Source of the DNA: Prosthecobacter sp.
GTDB taxonomy: Bacteria; Verrucomicrobiota; Verrucomicrobiia; Verrucomicrobiales; Verrucomicrobiaceae
Direction: 5' to 3'
DNA length: 64,000 bases
Assembly (NCBI RefSeq): GCF_029946185.1
Contig: NZ_JAQSEA010000046.1
Span: 1-64,000 of the forward strand
Shown piece after piece: positions 33,860 to 41,691 of the stretch. The notes beneath the pieces are model-generated. The model saw only the letters and a program-made list of their open reading frames with translations. It had not been told where the DNA came from and did not search any database. The stretch's first letter is position 1, and each line of letters opens with the position of its first letter. The position numbers were made by a program, and so were the translations under genes.

Positions 33860-35488
33860 TCACGGCCTCAATTCCACCGCCTTGTAGCAACGATGTTGCA
33901 GCAAGGACGGCAGCAACCCTTTGACTTCAGGGCGCATTAGATAGGAATGCGTGTACCAATAAATCGGAAGCATGGGAACCTCGTTGAGCAGAAGGGTTTC
34001 GGCTTCGCTGAGGAGCTGCAGACGTTTGCCGCTATCAGCTTCCAGAAAGCTTTGACGGATGAGTTCGTCATAGCGTTTGCTGCCCCAGCCCGTGTTGTTG
34101 TTGCCGTCCCCGGTTTGCCAAATGGCCAGGAAAGTGGAGGGATCGAGATAGTCACCCACCCAGCCGAAGCGCGCGATTTGATAATCAAACTTGCGCTGAG
34201 ATTCGAGATACACACCCCAGTCCTGGTTCAACACGCCAGCCGGAATGTGGAGATGCTCCTTCCACATGGCCTGCACGGCCTGGGCGAGCGAACGATGGGA
34301 CTCGCTCGTGTTGATGAGGATGTCGAACGGCGGAAACCCTTTTCCATCTGGGAAGCCAGCCTCGGCCAGCAGCCGCCTCGCCTCGGCGGGATCGAAGCGC
34401 ATGATGTTCGGTACTTTGTAGTCAGCGTTGCAACCCGGCGGGGTCAGCCCGGTGGCGGGCTGCTGACCAGCGCGGAGAATATTCCGCGTGATGCTCTCGC
34501 GATCAATGGCCAGGGCAAGAGCACGCCGCACCAGCGGATTGTCGAAAGGCTTTTTCTTGGTGTTGCAGCGGTACATGTAAACGCTGAGCAGGGGATCGTT
34601 GTGATAATAGGGCGATTTGCTTTCGCTGTAGGCAGGGATTTTCGACAGCGGCATCGTCAGCGTTACATGCAGCTGGCCGTCGTTGAAGGCGAGCTCCTCC
34701 GTCGTGTCGCTTGAGATGGGCAGGAAGATGATCCCGTTGAGCTTGACCGTGGTCGCGTCCCAGTACTGCGGGTTCCGTTCGACTTCGAGCGCCTGATTGA
34801 CCTGCCAGCTCTTCAGTTTGAAGGGGCCGTTGCACACCATGTTTGCAGGCCGCGTCCAGCGTGTGTTGCGGTCGGTCATCTTGCCAAATTTTTCGATGGC
34901 CTGCTTCGGCAGCGGGAACCACGCATAATGCTTGAGCATGCTCGGCAGATAGGGCGCAGGGCCTTTCAGCGTGATCTGCAGCGTCAGCGGATCGAGTGCC
35001 TTCACGCCGACTTGGGAAAAATCCTTGATTTTACCAGTGTGGAATTCCTCCGCGTTGAGCATGGGGTAAAGCATGCTCGCGTAATCCGCACCGAGCTGCG
35101 CCGTCAAGATGCGCTGGTAAGAGTAAACAAAATCTGCGGCAGTTAGCGGCGTGCCATCGCTCCATCTGCCCTGTGGCTGGAGTTTGAAGGTCCAGACGGT
35201 GAAGTGGTCGGAGGTCCATGTGGCGGCGGCGCCGGGCGCATCACCATCAGGATTGTCAGGTGCTGGGGCGATGAGACCCTCGAAGAGCGCATGGAAGATC
35301 AGATGCTCCGGCTGACCGCTGGCAAGATGCGGATCGAGCGTGGCAGGTTCGCTGCCGTTGCCAGCCAGAAGAATGCCGGCGCGATTGGCCTCCTCGACCC
35401 GCGTAGGCCGGTGCGTACGGACGTGATGAAACCACGCGATGCCGCTGAGGCAGGCGGCGAGAAAGAGGATACGAAAAATCCAGCGCAT
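33860..35488 (-). CDS. oppA: Oligopeptide ABC transporter, substrate-binding protein
   Basis: About 542 residues from ATG 35488 (MRWIFRILFLAACLSGIAWF), an N-terminal signal or membrane anchor without a lipobox cysteine after it; an ATG nine codons upstream is less likely. It is a family 5 solute-binding protein: EPATLDPHLASGQPEHLIFHALFEGL, WSDGTPLTAADFVYSYQRIL, a late AIDRESITRNIL and FQ/RFGWVGDYLDPSTFL, characteristic of OppA. It captures peptides in the periplasm for the permeases at 36-37.8 kb. It is separated from oppC by a small secreted-protein gene with its own terminator, so it may be transcribed alone. Confidence 0.92.
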   Translation of the reverse strand: MRWIFRILFLAACLSGIAWFHHVRTHRPTRVEEANRAGILLAGNGSEPATLDPHLASGQPEHLIFHALFEGLIAPAPDNPDGDAPGAAATWTSDHFTVWTFKLQPQGRWSDGTPLTAADFVYSYQRILTAQLGADYASMLYPMLNAEEFHTGKIKDFSQVGVKALDPLTLQITLKGPAPYLPSMLKHYAWFPLPKQAIEKFGKMTDRNTRWTRPANMVCNGPFKLKSWQVNQALEVERNPQYWDATTVKLNGIIFLPISSDTTEELAFNDGQLHVTLTMPLSKIPAYSESKSPYYHNDPLLSVYMYRCNTKKKPFDNPLVRRALALAIDRESITRNILRAGQQPATGLTPPGCNADYKVPNIMRFDPAEARRLLAEAGFPDGKGFPPFDILINTSESHRSLAQAVQAMWKEHLHIPAGVLNQDWGVYLESQRKFDYQIARFGWVGDYLDPSTFLAIWQTGDGNNNTGWGSKRYDELIRQSFLEADSGKRLQLLSEAETLLLNEVPMLPIYWYTHSYLMRPEVKGLLPSLLQHRCYKAVELRP

Positions 35489-35536
35489 GCGCAAACATGA
35501 CACGAAGCACGTCATTCATGCAACGAAGGCATCAAC

Positions 35537-35567
35537 AAAACGGCCCCGCCGTGCACTGGCGGGGCCG
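35537..35567 (-). terminator. Rho-independent terminator of the small Gly/His-rich gene
   Basis: A perfect ten-base stem cggccccgcc/ggcggggccg (35541-35550 with 35558-35567), seven-base loop, followed on the minus strand by TTTTG. It lies 33 bases after the stop of the small gene and upstream of oppA. Confidence 0.9.
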
Positions 35568-35599
35568 CGTGGGCAGCTATCAATCAGGTTCCCGCGCTA

Positions 35600-35944
35600 C
35601 TACCTGCGGAAACCACGATGATGACTGGAGCCATGATGGTAGCCATGGCCGGTATTGCAGCCGGAGTTGTAGCCACCAAAACCAAAGTTGATGCTAGGCC
35701 GCACAATGATGGGGCGCTGCACTCCACCGTAGCCGTAGCCACCCTGCGGGCCTTGTGTCACCCACCGGCCGATCGGACGCCCATAGCCGTCGTAACCGAC
35801 AATCTGGTAAACGGAAACGATGGGAGCGCCATAGGCGGTGTAGCCGACGATGCGTGTCTCGCCCTGGCATTCAGCCTTGGCACTGGTGGGAGCTGCAAAA
35901 CCAAGAACTGCGGCTGCAGCAATGACTGAGAAGAGTGTTTTCAT
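35600..35944 (-). CDS. Small secreted Gly/Tyr/His-rich protein
   Basis: About 114 residues from ATG 35944 (MKTLFSVIAAAAVLGFAAPTSA), a clear signal peptide; an upstream ATG at 35992 adds 16 residues. The mature part has two similar segments, RIVGYTAYGAPIVSVYQ and QIVGYDGYGRPIGRWV, then GGYGYGG and a C-terminal tail GGYNSGCNTGHGYHHG ending HHRGFRR. I do not recognise a family by function. The IVGYxxYGxPI repeat suggests a short beta-rich cell-envelope protein; the tail could bind metal. It has its own strong terminator and may be an independent unit inside the opp region. Confidence 0.75.
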   Translation of the reverse strand: MKTLFSVIAAAAVLGFAAPTSAKAECQGETRIVGYTAYGAPIVSVYQIVGYDGYGRPIGRWVTQGPQGGYGYGGVQRPIIVRPSINFGFGGYNSGCNTGHGYHHGSSHHRGFRR

Positions 35945-36024
35945 TGGAGTGGGAGGAATGGGTGTCCGCACTCTCTGACGAGTTTTCGTCACGCGTATTC
36001 AGCCCGCATGAAAATATTTTTCAT

Positions 36025-36894
36025 TTACTGCTGTGACATCGACTTGGGATCGAACGCATCGCGCAGACCATCCCCCAGCAGATTGAGCGCGAGCAGCGTG
36101 GTGGAAAAAAAGATGCCGGGGTAAATCAGCAGCCAGGGATAACTCTCCACCGATCTGGCCCCTTCCTGGATCAGCACACCCCAGCTCGCATCCGGCGGTT
36201 GAATGCCGAGGCCGAGGAAGCTCAGCGCCGCCTCCAGCAGCATCACGCCCGGCACCGTGAGGCTGGCATAAATGATGACCGGCCCCATCACATTCGGCAG
36301 CAGGTGTTTCCACACGATGTGCCAGAAGCCCGCACCGCAGGCCCGCGCCGCAATGATAAACTCCAGATTCTTCAGCGCCAGCACCTGCCCGCGTACAACT
36401 CGCGCCATCGTGAGCCATTCCACCGCACCAATGGCCACAAAGATAAGCCAGAATTCACGCCCCACGATGGCCATGAGCAGGATGACGAAGTTGATGAAGG
36501 GAAAAGCATACAGGATGTCCACGATGCGCATCATCGCCGCATCCATGCGTCCGCCAGCGAGGCCAGCGGTCATGCCGTAAAGCACACCAATGATGGACGC
36601 GACCGCCGTGGCGAGCAATCCGACTTCCAGGGACACACGCCCCCCGTGCAGAATGCGCGTTAGCATGTCACGTCCCAGCGGGTCCGTGCCCAGCCAGTGC
36701 GCAGTGCTTGGATTCGCGGCCTTGAGTTCAAGATTCTGCTGCGACTGATCGTAAGGCGACAACTCTGGGCCAGCGCCGCATAGCAGCACGAGTACGACTA
36801 GAAACCACAACGCCCACGCGTTCATGCGCTGCCGCATGAGCCGCTGCCACGCAGCACGCATCGGAGAAAGACTGGGCCCTGTGGTACTGCTCAT
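36025..36894 (-). CDS. oppC: Oligopeptide ABC transporter permease C
   Basis: A 289-residue inner-membrane permease with six predicted helices. It has the OppC N-terminal motif (WQRLMRQRMNAWALWFL), NPSTAHWLGTDPLGRDMLTRILHGGRVSLEVG, and the EAA loop ARVVRGQVLALKNLEFIIAARACGAGFWHIVWKHLLPN. The C-terminus is LSFLGLGIQPPDASWG and LLALNLLGDGLRDAFDPK. It overlaps the permease B gene by four bases. It forms the peptide channel with OppB; the ATPases are not encoded in the window. Confidence 0.95.
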   Translation of the reverse strand: MSSTTGPSLSPMRAAWQRLMRQRMNAWALWFLVVLVLLCGAGPELSPYDQSQQNLELKAANPSTAHWLGTDPLGRDMLTRILHGGRVSLEVGLLATAVASIIGVLYGMTAGLAGGRMDAAMMRIVDILYAFPFINFVILLMAIVGREFWLIFVAIGAVEWLTMARVVRGQVLALKNLEFIIAARACGAGFWHIVWKHLLPNVMGPVIIYASLTVPGVMLLEAALSFLGLGIQPPDASWGVLIQEGARSVESYPWLLIYPGIFFSTTLLALNLLGDGLRDAFDPKSMSQQ

Positions 36895-37811
36895 GCCTGG
36901 AGTCGGATGCGTGGGTTGAGAGCAGCCTGCAGGATGTCCACCAGCAGATTGAAGCTGACGATGAGAGCGGCGTAGAACACGGAGATGGCAATCGTCAGCT
37001 GGTGATCACCGTTCGTGGCTGCGGAGATGAAAAACTGGCCGAGGCCGGGCAGTTGAAACACAGTTTCAACGATGAAGGAACCCGTGAGCAGCCCCGCCGC
37101 CGCAGGCCCGAGAAAATTGAGCACCGGCAGGCAGGCAAGCTTCATCGCGTGGAGAAAGACCACCGAACTTTCACTCGCTCCTTTCGCACGTGCGGTGCGG
37201 ATGAACTCCTGCGCAAGCGTCTCACGTAGGCTGCCGCGTGTGAGCCGCGCAATGTAGGCACTGTAGATAATGCCCAGCGTGAGCGCAGGCAGCACCCAGT
37301 CCGATGCATCAAACCAGCCCGAGGCATTGAACCATCGCAGCTTCAGGCCAAACAGCAGCGCAATGAGCGGCCCAAGTACCATGCTAGGGGTGCAAATGCC
37401 AAGCGTGGCCGCTACCGTGCTCGTGCGATCTTCGAGCGTGTTGGGCCGCAGCGCCGCGTAGGCTCCCAGCGGCACGCCGACGGCCAGCGCAATCAGCAAC
37501 GCCGCACCACCCACTGCTGCCGATATCGGAAATCCCGAGGCGATGATCTCATCCACGCCACGCCCCTTGTAGTGGTACGACTCCGGCAGGTCCAGCGTGG
37601 CGTAATGCTTGAACTGCAGCCCTAGCTGCACGATCCATGGTTTGTTCAGTCCGTAATACTCATCCTGCGCCTTCCGGGCTTCCTCGGTGATGAAGCGCTC
37701 ATTCCGCACCGCACCGCCAGGTACCATTTTCGACAGCGTAAACGTGATGGTGATCACCGCGAAGATCACGATGATACCCTGCACGATGCGGCTGACGATG
37801 AAGCGTATCAT
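36891..37811 (-). CDS. oppB: Oligopeptide ABC transporter permease B
   Basis: A 306-residue permease of the DppB/OppB type: IVSRIVQGIIVIFAVITITFTL at the N-terminus, KMVPGGAV (the PGGP-like motif), LALAVGVPLGAYAALRPN, and the EAA loop TARAKGASESSVVFLHAMKLACLPVLNFLG. The end is FVETVFQLPGLGQFFISA-like (SFIVETVFQLPGLGQFF) and YAALIVSFNLLVDILQAALNPRIRL. It is overlapped by four bases on both sides (creatininase upstream, oppC downstream), so the three genes are one operon. Confidence 0.95.
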   Translation of the reverse strand: MIRFIVSRIVQGIIVIFAVITITFTLSKMVPGGAVRNERFITEEARKAQDEYYGLNKPWIVQLGLQFKHYATLDLPESYHYKGRGVDEIIASGFPISAAVGGAALLIALAVGVPLGAYAALRPNTLEDRTSTVAATLGICTPSMVLGPLIALLFGLKLRWFNASGWFDASDWVLPALTLGIIYSAYIARLTRGSLRETLAQEFIRTARAKGASESSVVFLHAMKLACLPVLNFLGPAAAGLLTGSFIVETVFQLPGLGQFFISAATNGDHQLTIAISVFYAALIVSFNLLVDILQAALNPRIRLQA

Positions 37812-38584
37812 TTCGATTTCTCGTAAAGATCGCTGATGTCTGCGGCGGCGAGTTCGATCAGATACGTCGAGATCTTGGCGCTGAGCGCCTCAAAGTACCG
37901 CTGGCCTTTCTCGGCCGTGCTATGCTGCGGATCTCCCGAACCCGTATCATTCGTCGCCTTGCTCCAAGCTCGTTGCGCCCAAGCCCATTTTTCGTTGATC
38001 GCCTTCAGCTTCCACCGGTTGTCAGTACCAGGACCCCATTCGTCTTTCGGCAGCACCAGATCGGGATGGAAGTGCATCATCAGGCTGGTCTCGCGTTCGT
38101 CAGCGTGATCACCCACGATGTTGAAGATGTCTTCTCCCTTCACCGCATTGAACCAGGAAACGGTGGAGAGAAACATCTTCGGGTGCCTCGCCTGCAGTTC
38201 CCGCAGCATCTGCCGGAAATCATTGCCACCATGGCCGTTGAAGATGACGAATTTCATCACACCCACGCCTTCCAGACTGCTGATGACATCGTCGAGCACC
38301 ATCATCTGCGTGGTCGGATTCATGTTGATGCAGAATGGCACATCAAGCTGTCCCGTCTGCACCCCGAAAGGTATGTTCGGCAAGATGGCCACCTTGGCTC
38401 CCGCCTCCCACGCGATGCGCCCTGCCTCGGCTGCGATGGCATCATTCTGCAGCGAATCAGTCGCATAGGGCAGATGCCAGTTGTGCGCCTCCGTGGCTCC
38501 CCATGGCAGTACCGCCGCCTCGTAGCGCGTGGCTTTGACGTGTTTCCAGTTTGTTTCAGCAATGATCCAAGGTCTCGGGCTCAT
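37808..38584 (-). CDS. Creatininase-family amidohydrolase
   Basis: About 258 residues from ATG 38584 (MSPRPWIIAETNWKHVKATR), which removes a 30-residue extension that lacks similarity. The creatininase metal-site motifs are seen: AAVLPWGATEAHNWHLPYATDS with Glu, His and Asp ligands, FNGHGGNDF, and HADERETSLMM. The family hydrolyses cyclic or linear amides (creatinine, formamidopyrimidines, modified peptides) using two metal ions. Coupling with oppB/oppC by a four-base overlap suggests the transported compound is its substrate, but this is inference. Confidence 0.88.
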   Translation of the reverse strand: MSPRPWIIAETNWKHVKATRYEAAVLPWGATEAHNWHLPYATDSLQNDAIAAEAGRIAWEAGAKVAILPNIPFGVQTGQLDVPFCINMNPTTQMMVLDDVISSLEGVGVMKFVIFNGHGGNDFRQMLRELQARHPKMFLSTVSWFNAVKGEDIFNIVGDHADERETSLMMHFHPDLVLPKDEWGPGTDNRWKLKAINEKWAWAQRAWSKATNDTGSGDPQHSTAEKGQRYFEALSAKISTYLIELAAADISDLYEKSK

Positions 38585-38716
38585 GGTCGCATGTAAAAGA
38601 GGCAAACGCTGGATGCAACGTCCGACAAACTCGGCCACAAGGCTGGTGAATTCCACGAAGCCGGCCGAACGCAAACGTCTGGTCAGTGCACGTGACTGCG
38701 TACTCGCGTTGTTTCC
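38585..38716. promoter_or_regulatory. Divergent intergenic region
   Basis: The region between the creatininase-opp operon on the minus strand and the small gene cluster on the plus strand must hold promoters for both. I could not identify a convincing -35/-10 pair on either strand. It could be read as a 30-residue extension of creatininase, but that extension has no family similarity. Confidence 0.3.
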
Positions 38717-38905
38717 GTGGACCCGAAAAGCCGCAGGACCAAAGACAAGATCCCCCGGTACGATGACCGTGTGAACGTATTACTGATGCAGCGCATCGGA
38801 AAAACCACGCGTATCATCACCGGCTGTCACGATGGCAAGTTCCGCTTCAACGAAATCGGAAAGCCGGAGCCGGTCTTGCAATTTGTGGCGTCGCCGGGAT
38901 GGTAG
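38717..38905 (+). CDS. Small hypothetical protein, start uncertain
   Basis: A possible 62-residue basic protein beginning at GTG 38717; a later GTG at 38771 or ATG at 38786 would give 45 or 40 residues. The readable part, IGKTTRIITGCHDGKFRFNEIG and PEPVLQFVASPGW, looks like ordinary coding sequence, but I recognise no family. It ends six bases before the channel-like gene, suggesting shared transcription. It could also be the tail of a decayed longer gene. Confidence 0.4.
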   Translation: MDPKSRRTKDKIPRYDDRVNVLLMQRIGKTTRIITGCHDGKFRFNEIGKPEPVLQFVASPGW

Positions 38906-38911
38906 TACGCC

Positions 38912-39265
38912 ATGTTTGAATCACGCACCGCTCCTCTTGCTCCGCGTTGGGTTTTTGCCCGGCGGGTGATCAAGTATGCCTCCATAGCGTTGATCGTCGT
39001 CAGTGTGGCGCTCGGCATCGGCATTTTCGGCTATCATTACATCGCCAAATTCAGTTGGATCGACAGCCTGCTGAACGCCTCGATGATCCTGGGCGGCATG
39101 GGACCCATGGGAGACCTGCCTTCAGATGCCGCCAAGATCTTCGCTTCATTCTACGCCCTCTTCAGTGGCTTGGTGTTCATTTCCATCATGGGCATTGTGC
39201 TCGCGCCGGCGGCGCATCGCGCATTGCATCATTTCCATCTGGATGAGGAGGATCAAAAATCATGA
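38912..39265 (+). CDS. Two-TM protein with potassium-channel-like pore layout
   Basis: A 117-residue membrane protein. Helix 1 covers about residues 20-46 (KYASIALIVVSVALGIGIFG). A re-entrant segment SWIDSLLNASMILGGMGPMGDLPS follows, then helix 2 with KIFASFYALFSGLVFISIMG, and a short cytoplasmic tail with His/Asp/Glu. The order helix, pore-helix, GD-loop, helix mirrors the ion-channel-2 pore (usually ending TVGYGD), including the downstream LF-x-x-YAL-x-G pattern. The filter here would be GGMGPMGD rather than TVGYGD. Whether it conducts ions is unknown. It overlaps the CoA-binding gene by four bases. Confidence 0.75.
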   Translation: MFESRTAPLAPRWVFARRVIKYASIALIVVSVALGIGIFGYHYIAKFSWIDSLLNASMILGGMGPMGDLPSDAAKIFASFYALFSGLVFISIMGIVLAPAAHRALHHFHLDEEDQKS

Positions 39266-39630
39266 GCAAACAAAAAGTCGTCATCGTCGGAGCCAGCAAC
39301 AATCCCGCGCGCTACAGCCATCGCGCTTTGCTCCTTATACAGAAGCACGGGCATGAAGTCGTTCCCGTGCATCCAAAGTTGGCGGAAATTGAGGGCATTT
39401 CCGTGGTGGCAGATCTGGACTTGATCTCAGATCCGGTGGATACTGTGACAATGTATGTCGGTCCCGCGATCTCTGCAGGATTGCAGGACAAGCTCATCGC
39501 ACTCAAGCCGCGCAGGGTCATCTTCAATCCGGGCGCGGAAAATGCCTCTCTGGCAGATGCTTTGCAAAAAGCTGGAATTGGTTGCGAGGAAGCCTGCACC
39601 TTGGTGCTGCTAAACACCGGTCAGTTTTGA
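39262..39630 (+). CDS. CoA-binding domain protein (YccU-like)
   Basis: A 122-residue Rossmann-fold protein of the CoA_binding_2 type: KVVIVGASNNPARYSHRALLLI at the N-terminus, GHEVVPVHPKLAEIEG, then DTVTMYVGPAISAGLQDKLI and RVIFNPGAENASLADALQKAGI, ending CEEACTLVLLNTGQF. The family binds coenzyme A or acyl-CoA, but its physiological role is mostly unknown. Four-base overlap with the channel-like gene indicates coexpression. Confidence 0.9.
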   Translation: MSKQKVVIVGASNNPARYSHRALLLIQKHGHEVVPVHPKLAEIEGISVVADLDLISDPVDTVTMYVGPAISAGLQDKLIALKPRRVIFNPGAENASLADALQKAGIGCEEACTLVLLNTGQF

Positions 39631-39669
39631 ACACAACTCACTGCATGGGTGTCTTTAAAAGTAACCGCC

Positions 39670-39864
39670 ATGCTTGAAATCCAAAAATTTCGATTTTATG
39701 AACGCAGCCGCCTGCGGGCGAAGGGTGTGACCGATGTCGAGATCGAAAAGGTGCAGCACCTGACCTTCAAGCCCGCCTTCGTCGAGGGCAAACGTCAGCA
39801 AAGAGATTCGAAAGACGGCAGCTACATGCCTCCTGAGCAGTTTGCCTTCCGTCGGGAACACTGA
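39670..39864 (+). CDS. Small hypothetical protein
   Basis: A 64-residue charged protein from ATG 39670 (MLEIQKFRFYERSRLRAKGV); a GTG at 39649 would add seven residues. It is rich in Arg, Lys and Glu and lacks membrane segments or cysteines. I recognise no family. The spacing (40 bases after the CoA-binding gene) would allow the same transcript. Confidence 0.5.
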   Translation: MLEIQKFRFYERSRLRAKGVTDVEIEKVQHLTFKPAFVEGKRQQRDSKDGSYMPPEQFAFRREH

Positions 39865-39917
39865 AGCAGCGGCCTTGCCCGTCCGCCACGACCTGCTAGC
39901 ATCGCGGTACCTACCGC

Positions 39918-41192
39918 ATGCCCGCGAACCGCTTTTACACTTCCTTCGACTTCGAAACGCTCGCTTCACGCTCAGCGTATGCCGGTGAATACCGCAGCCC
40001 CTTCCAGATCGACCGGGATCGCATCATCCACAGCAGCGCCTTTCGCCGCCTCCAAAACAAGACCCAGGTCTTCTTGTCCGGCGAGTACGATTTCTACCGC
40101 ACTCGCCTCACGCACAGCATTGAAGTGGCACAGATCGGCCGCAGCATCTGCGGCTGGCTCACGCAGCAGAGCCAGTCCTTGGATGATGATTGCTTCATCG
40201 ACTCCGATCTCGTCGAAAGCGCCTGCCTCAGCCACGATCTCGGCCACCCTCCCTTCGGCCATGCTGGCGAGCGCACCCTGCACCACCTGATGGCACCCTA
40301 CGGCGGCTTCGAGGGCAATGCCCAGACCCTCCGCATCCTCACGCAGACACTCTTCAGCGAAGGCCGCAGCGGCATGGATCCCACCCGCGCTTTGCTGGAC
40401 GGCGTACTGAAATACAAAACGCTGCAAGCTGAGACCCCACAGGCAAAACATCACTACCTCTACAACGAACAGGAACGCTGGCTCGATTTCACCCTCGGCT
40501 GTCAGGCCTTCCCTCTGGAACTCACCCCTGGTCCGGTGCGCAACAGCTTCCGCAGCATCGAGTGCCAGATCATGGACTGGGCGGACGACACCGCCTACTC
40601 CCTCAATGACATTGCAGACGGCATCCACGCCGGATTCATCAACGTGCAGCGCCTGGAACGCTGGGCGGAAGAGCAGGGTGACCTCTCCGAAGCCGACCTC
40701 GCTGATGTGGCCTTCCTCTGCAAAGCCGTGCGTGAAAACCGCGTCGAAGGCCGCCTGAACCGCCTCATTGGCGAATGCATCCGCGCCACGAAACTGGTGC
40801 CCGCCGCAAACTTCCTCAGCCAGAGCACACGCAGACATCAGCATGCCTTGGAAATCAATCCCGTGCAGCGCAGGCGCGCAGATCTCCACAAAAAGATCGC
40901 CCTCGAACTCGTCTTCCTCAGCCCGCAGCTCCAGCAGCTCGACCACAAGGCCGACTTCATCCTCACCCGCGTCTTCGGCGTGCTTCAGGAACGCTACATC
41001 GACACCGTGCAGCCCAGAGGCCTGCACCTGATGCCTGCTTCAATCGAAAAGGAAATCCAAGCCGCCGCCGATGCATCCGCCCGTGCCCGTCTCGTCTGCG
41101 ACTGGATCGCCAACATGACCGACCACTTCGCCTTCCGGACCTACCGCCGCCTCTTCGACGCCGACTTCGGCTCGATCACGGATTTCGTGTGA
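39918..41192 (+). CDS. dgt: Deoxyguanosinetriphosphate triphosphohydrolase-like protein
   Basis: A 424-residue HD-domain dNTPase: SPFQIDRDRIIHSSAFRRLQNKTQVF at the N-terminus, then the metal-site motifs FYRTRLTHSIEVAQIGRSI and ACLSHDLGHPPFGHAGE with the HD pair, EGNAQTLRIL, and MDWADDTAYSLNDIADGI with the last aspartate. It hydrolyses dGTP (and in related enzymes other dNTPs) to nucleoside and triphosphate. Length suits the short dGTPase class. It ends seven bases from the convergent toxin gene. Confidence 0.95.
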   Translation: MPANRFYTSFDFETLASRSAYAGEYRSPFQIDRDRIIHSSAFRRLQNKTQVFLSGEYDFYRTRLTHSIEVAQIGRSICGWLTQQSQSLDDDCFIDSDLVESACLSHDLGHPPFGHAGERTLHHLMAPYGGFEGNAQTLRILTQTLFSEGRSGMDPTRALLDGVLKYKTLQAETPQAKHHYLYNEQERWLDFTLGCQAFPLELTPGPVRNSFRSIECQIMDWADDTAYSLNDIADGIHAGFINVQRLERWAEEQGDLSEADLADVAFLCKAVRENRVEGRLNRLIGECIRATKLVPAANFLSQSTRRHQHALEINPVQRRRADLHKKIALELVFLSPQLQQLDHKADFILTRVFGVLQERYIDTVQPRGLHLMPASIEKEIQAAADASARARLVCDWIANMTDHFAFRTYRRLFDADFGSITDFV

Positions 41193-41198
41193 GCGAGG

Positions 41199-41456
41199 TC
41201 ACCGATAGACTTCACGACGGTGTCCCATCGCTATAAGATAAATCTCATTTCGCCCAAGATCGAACTCGTAGATGATGCGATAATCGCCCACGCGTAGTTT
41301 GAACTCTTCACGTCCTTGCAGCCTGATGTGAGGATAGGTCTCCAGCCTGCCACCCAATTCGCGAATCCTGGACTCGATGCGTTGCCTGATTGTTGCCGAC
41401 AAGGAGAGATAAACCTGATCAAACTCCTTGGTATAGACCTCAGTGGCTTGATGCAT
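41199..41456 (-). CDS. RelE/ParE-family toxin
   Basis: An 85-residue basic protein with the RelE fold pattern: TKEFDQVYLSLSATIRQRIESRI, RLQGREEFKLRVGDYRIIYEF (the conserved LRVGDYRIIY core) and IYLIAMGHRREVYR at the C-terminus. RelE-type toxins cleave mRNA on the ribosome; the terminal HRxxVY motif is typical of active members. It follows its antitoxin gene by six bases. Confidence 0.9.
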   Translation of the reverse strand: MHQATEVYTKEFDQVYLSLSATIRQRIESRIRELGGRLETYPHIRLQGREEFKLRVGDYRIIYEFDLGRNEIYLIAMGHRREVYR

Positions 41457-41462
41457 CTTAAC

Positions 41463-41657
41463 TCAAGAGTTGTCGGAGCGAAGGACCCGCACACGTCCCT
41501 CTTCGAGATCACTTTTCCCACGTTCAATGGCAGCCAGAAAATCGGGAGAGATCATCTCTTGGTCGTCGAGATAATCCGCCAGCCAGTCCTGCAACTCCAG
41601 CGCTGCGTTGCGCGGGAGTTGTTTTATGTCATTCTCGATGGCCTCTAGGACTGGCAT
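41463..41657 (-). CDS. Antitoxin partner of the RelE-type toxin
   Basis: A 64-residue acidic protein from ATG 41657 (MPVLEAIENDIKQLPRN); the upstream ATG at 41777 lies inside dapL. It reads as two helices (QLPRNAALELQDWLADYLDDQ) followed by an unstructured acidic tail. There is no evident ribbon-helix-helix or other DNA-binding domain. The pattern matches short antitoxins in which a LP-x-x-x-x-x-L-x-x-W-L helix wraps the RelE toxin. Assignment rests on size and on its place directly upstream of the toxin. Confidence 0.78.
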   Translation of the reverse strand: MPVLEAIENDIKQLPRNAALELQDWLADYLDDQEMISPDFLAAIERGKSDLEEGRVRVLRSDNS

Positions 41658-41691
41658 GGCTGAATTTAACGTCAAATCCAGTGGTAGTAAA

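Noticed and set aside
39972-41027. A 351-residue minus-strand frame across dgt
   Set aside because: Shadow of dgt without similarity to any family.
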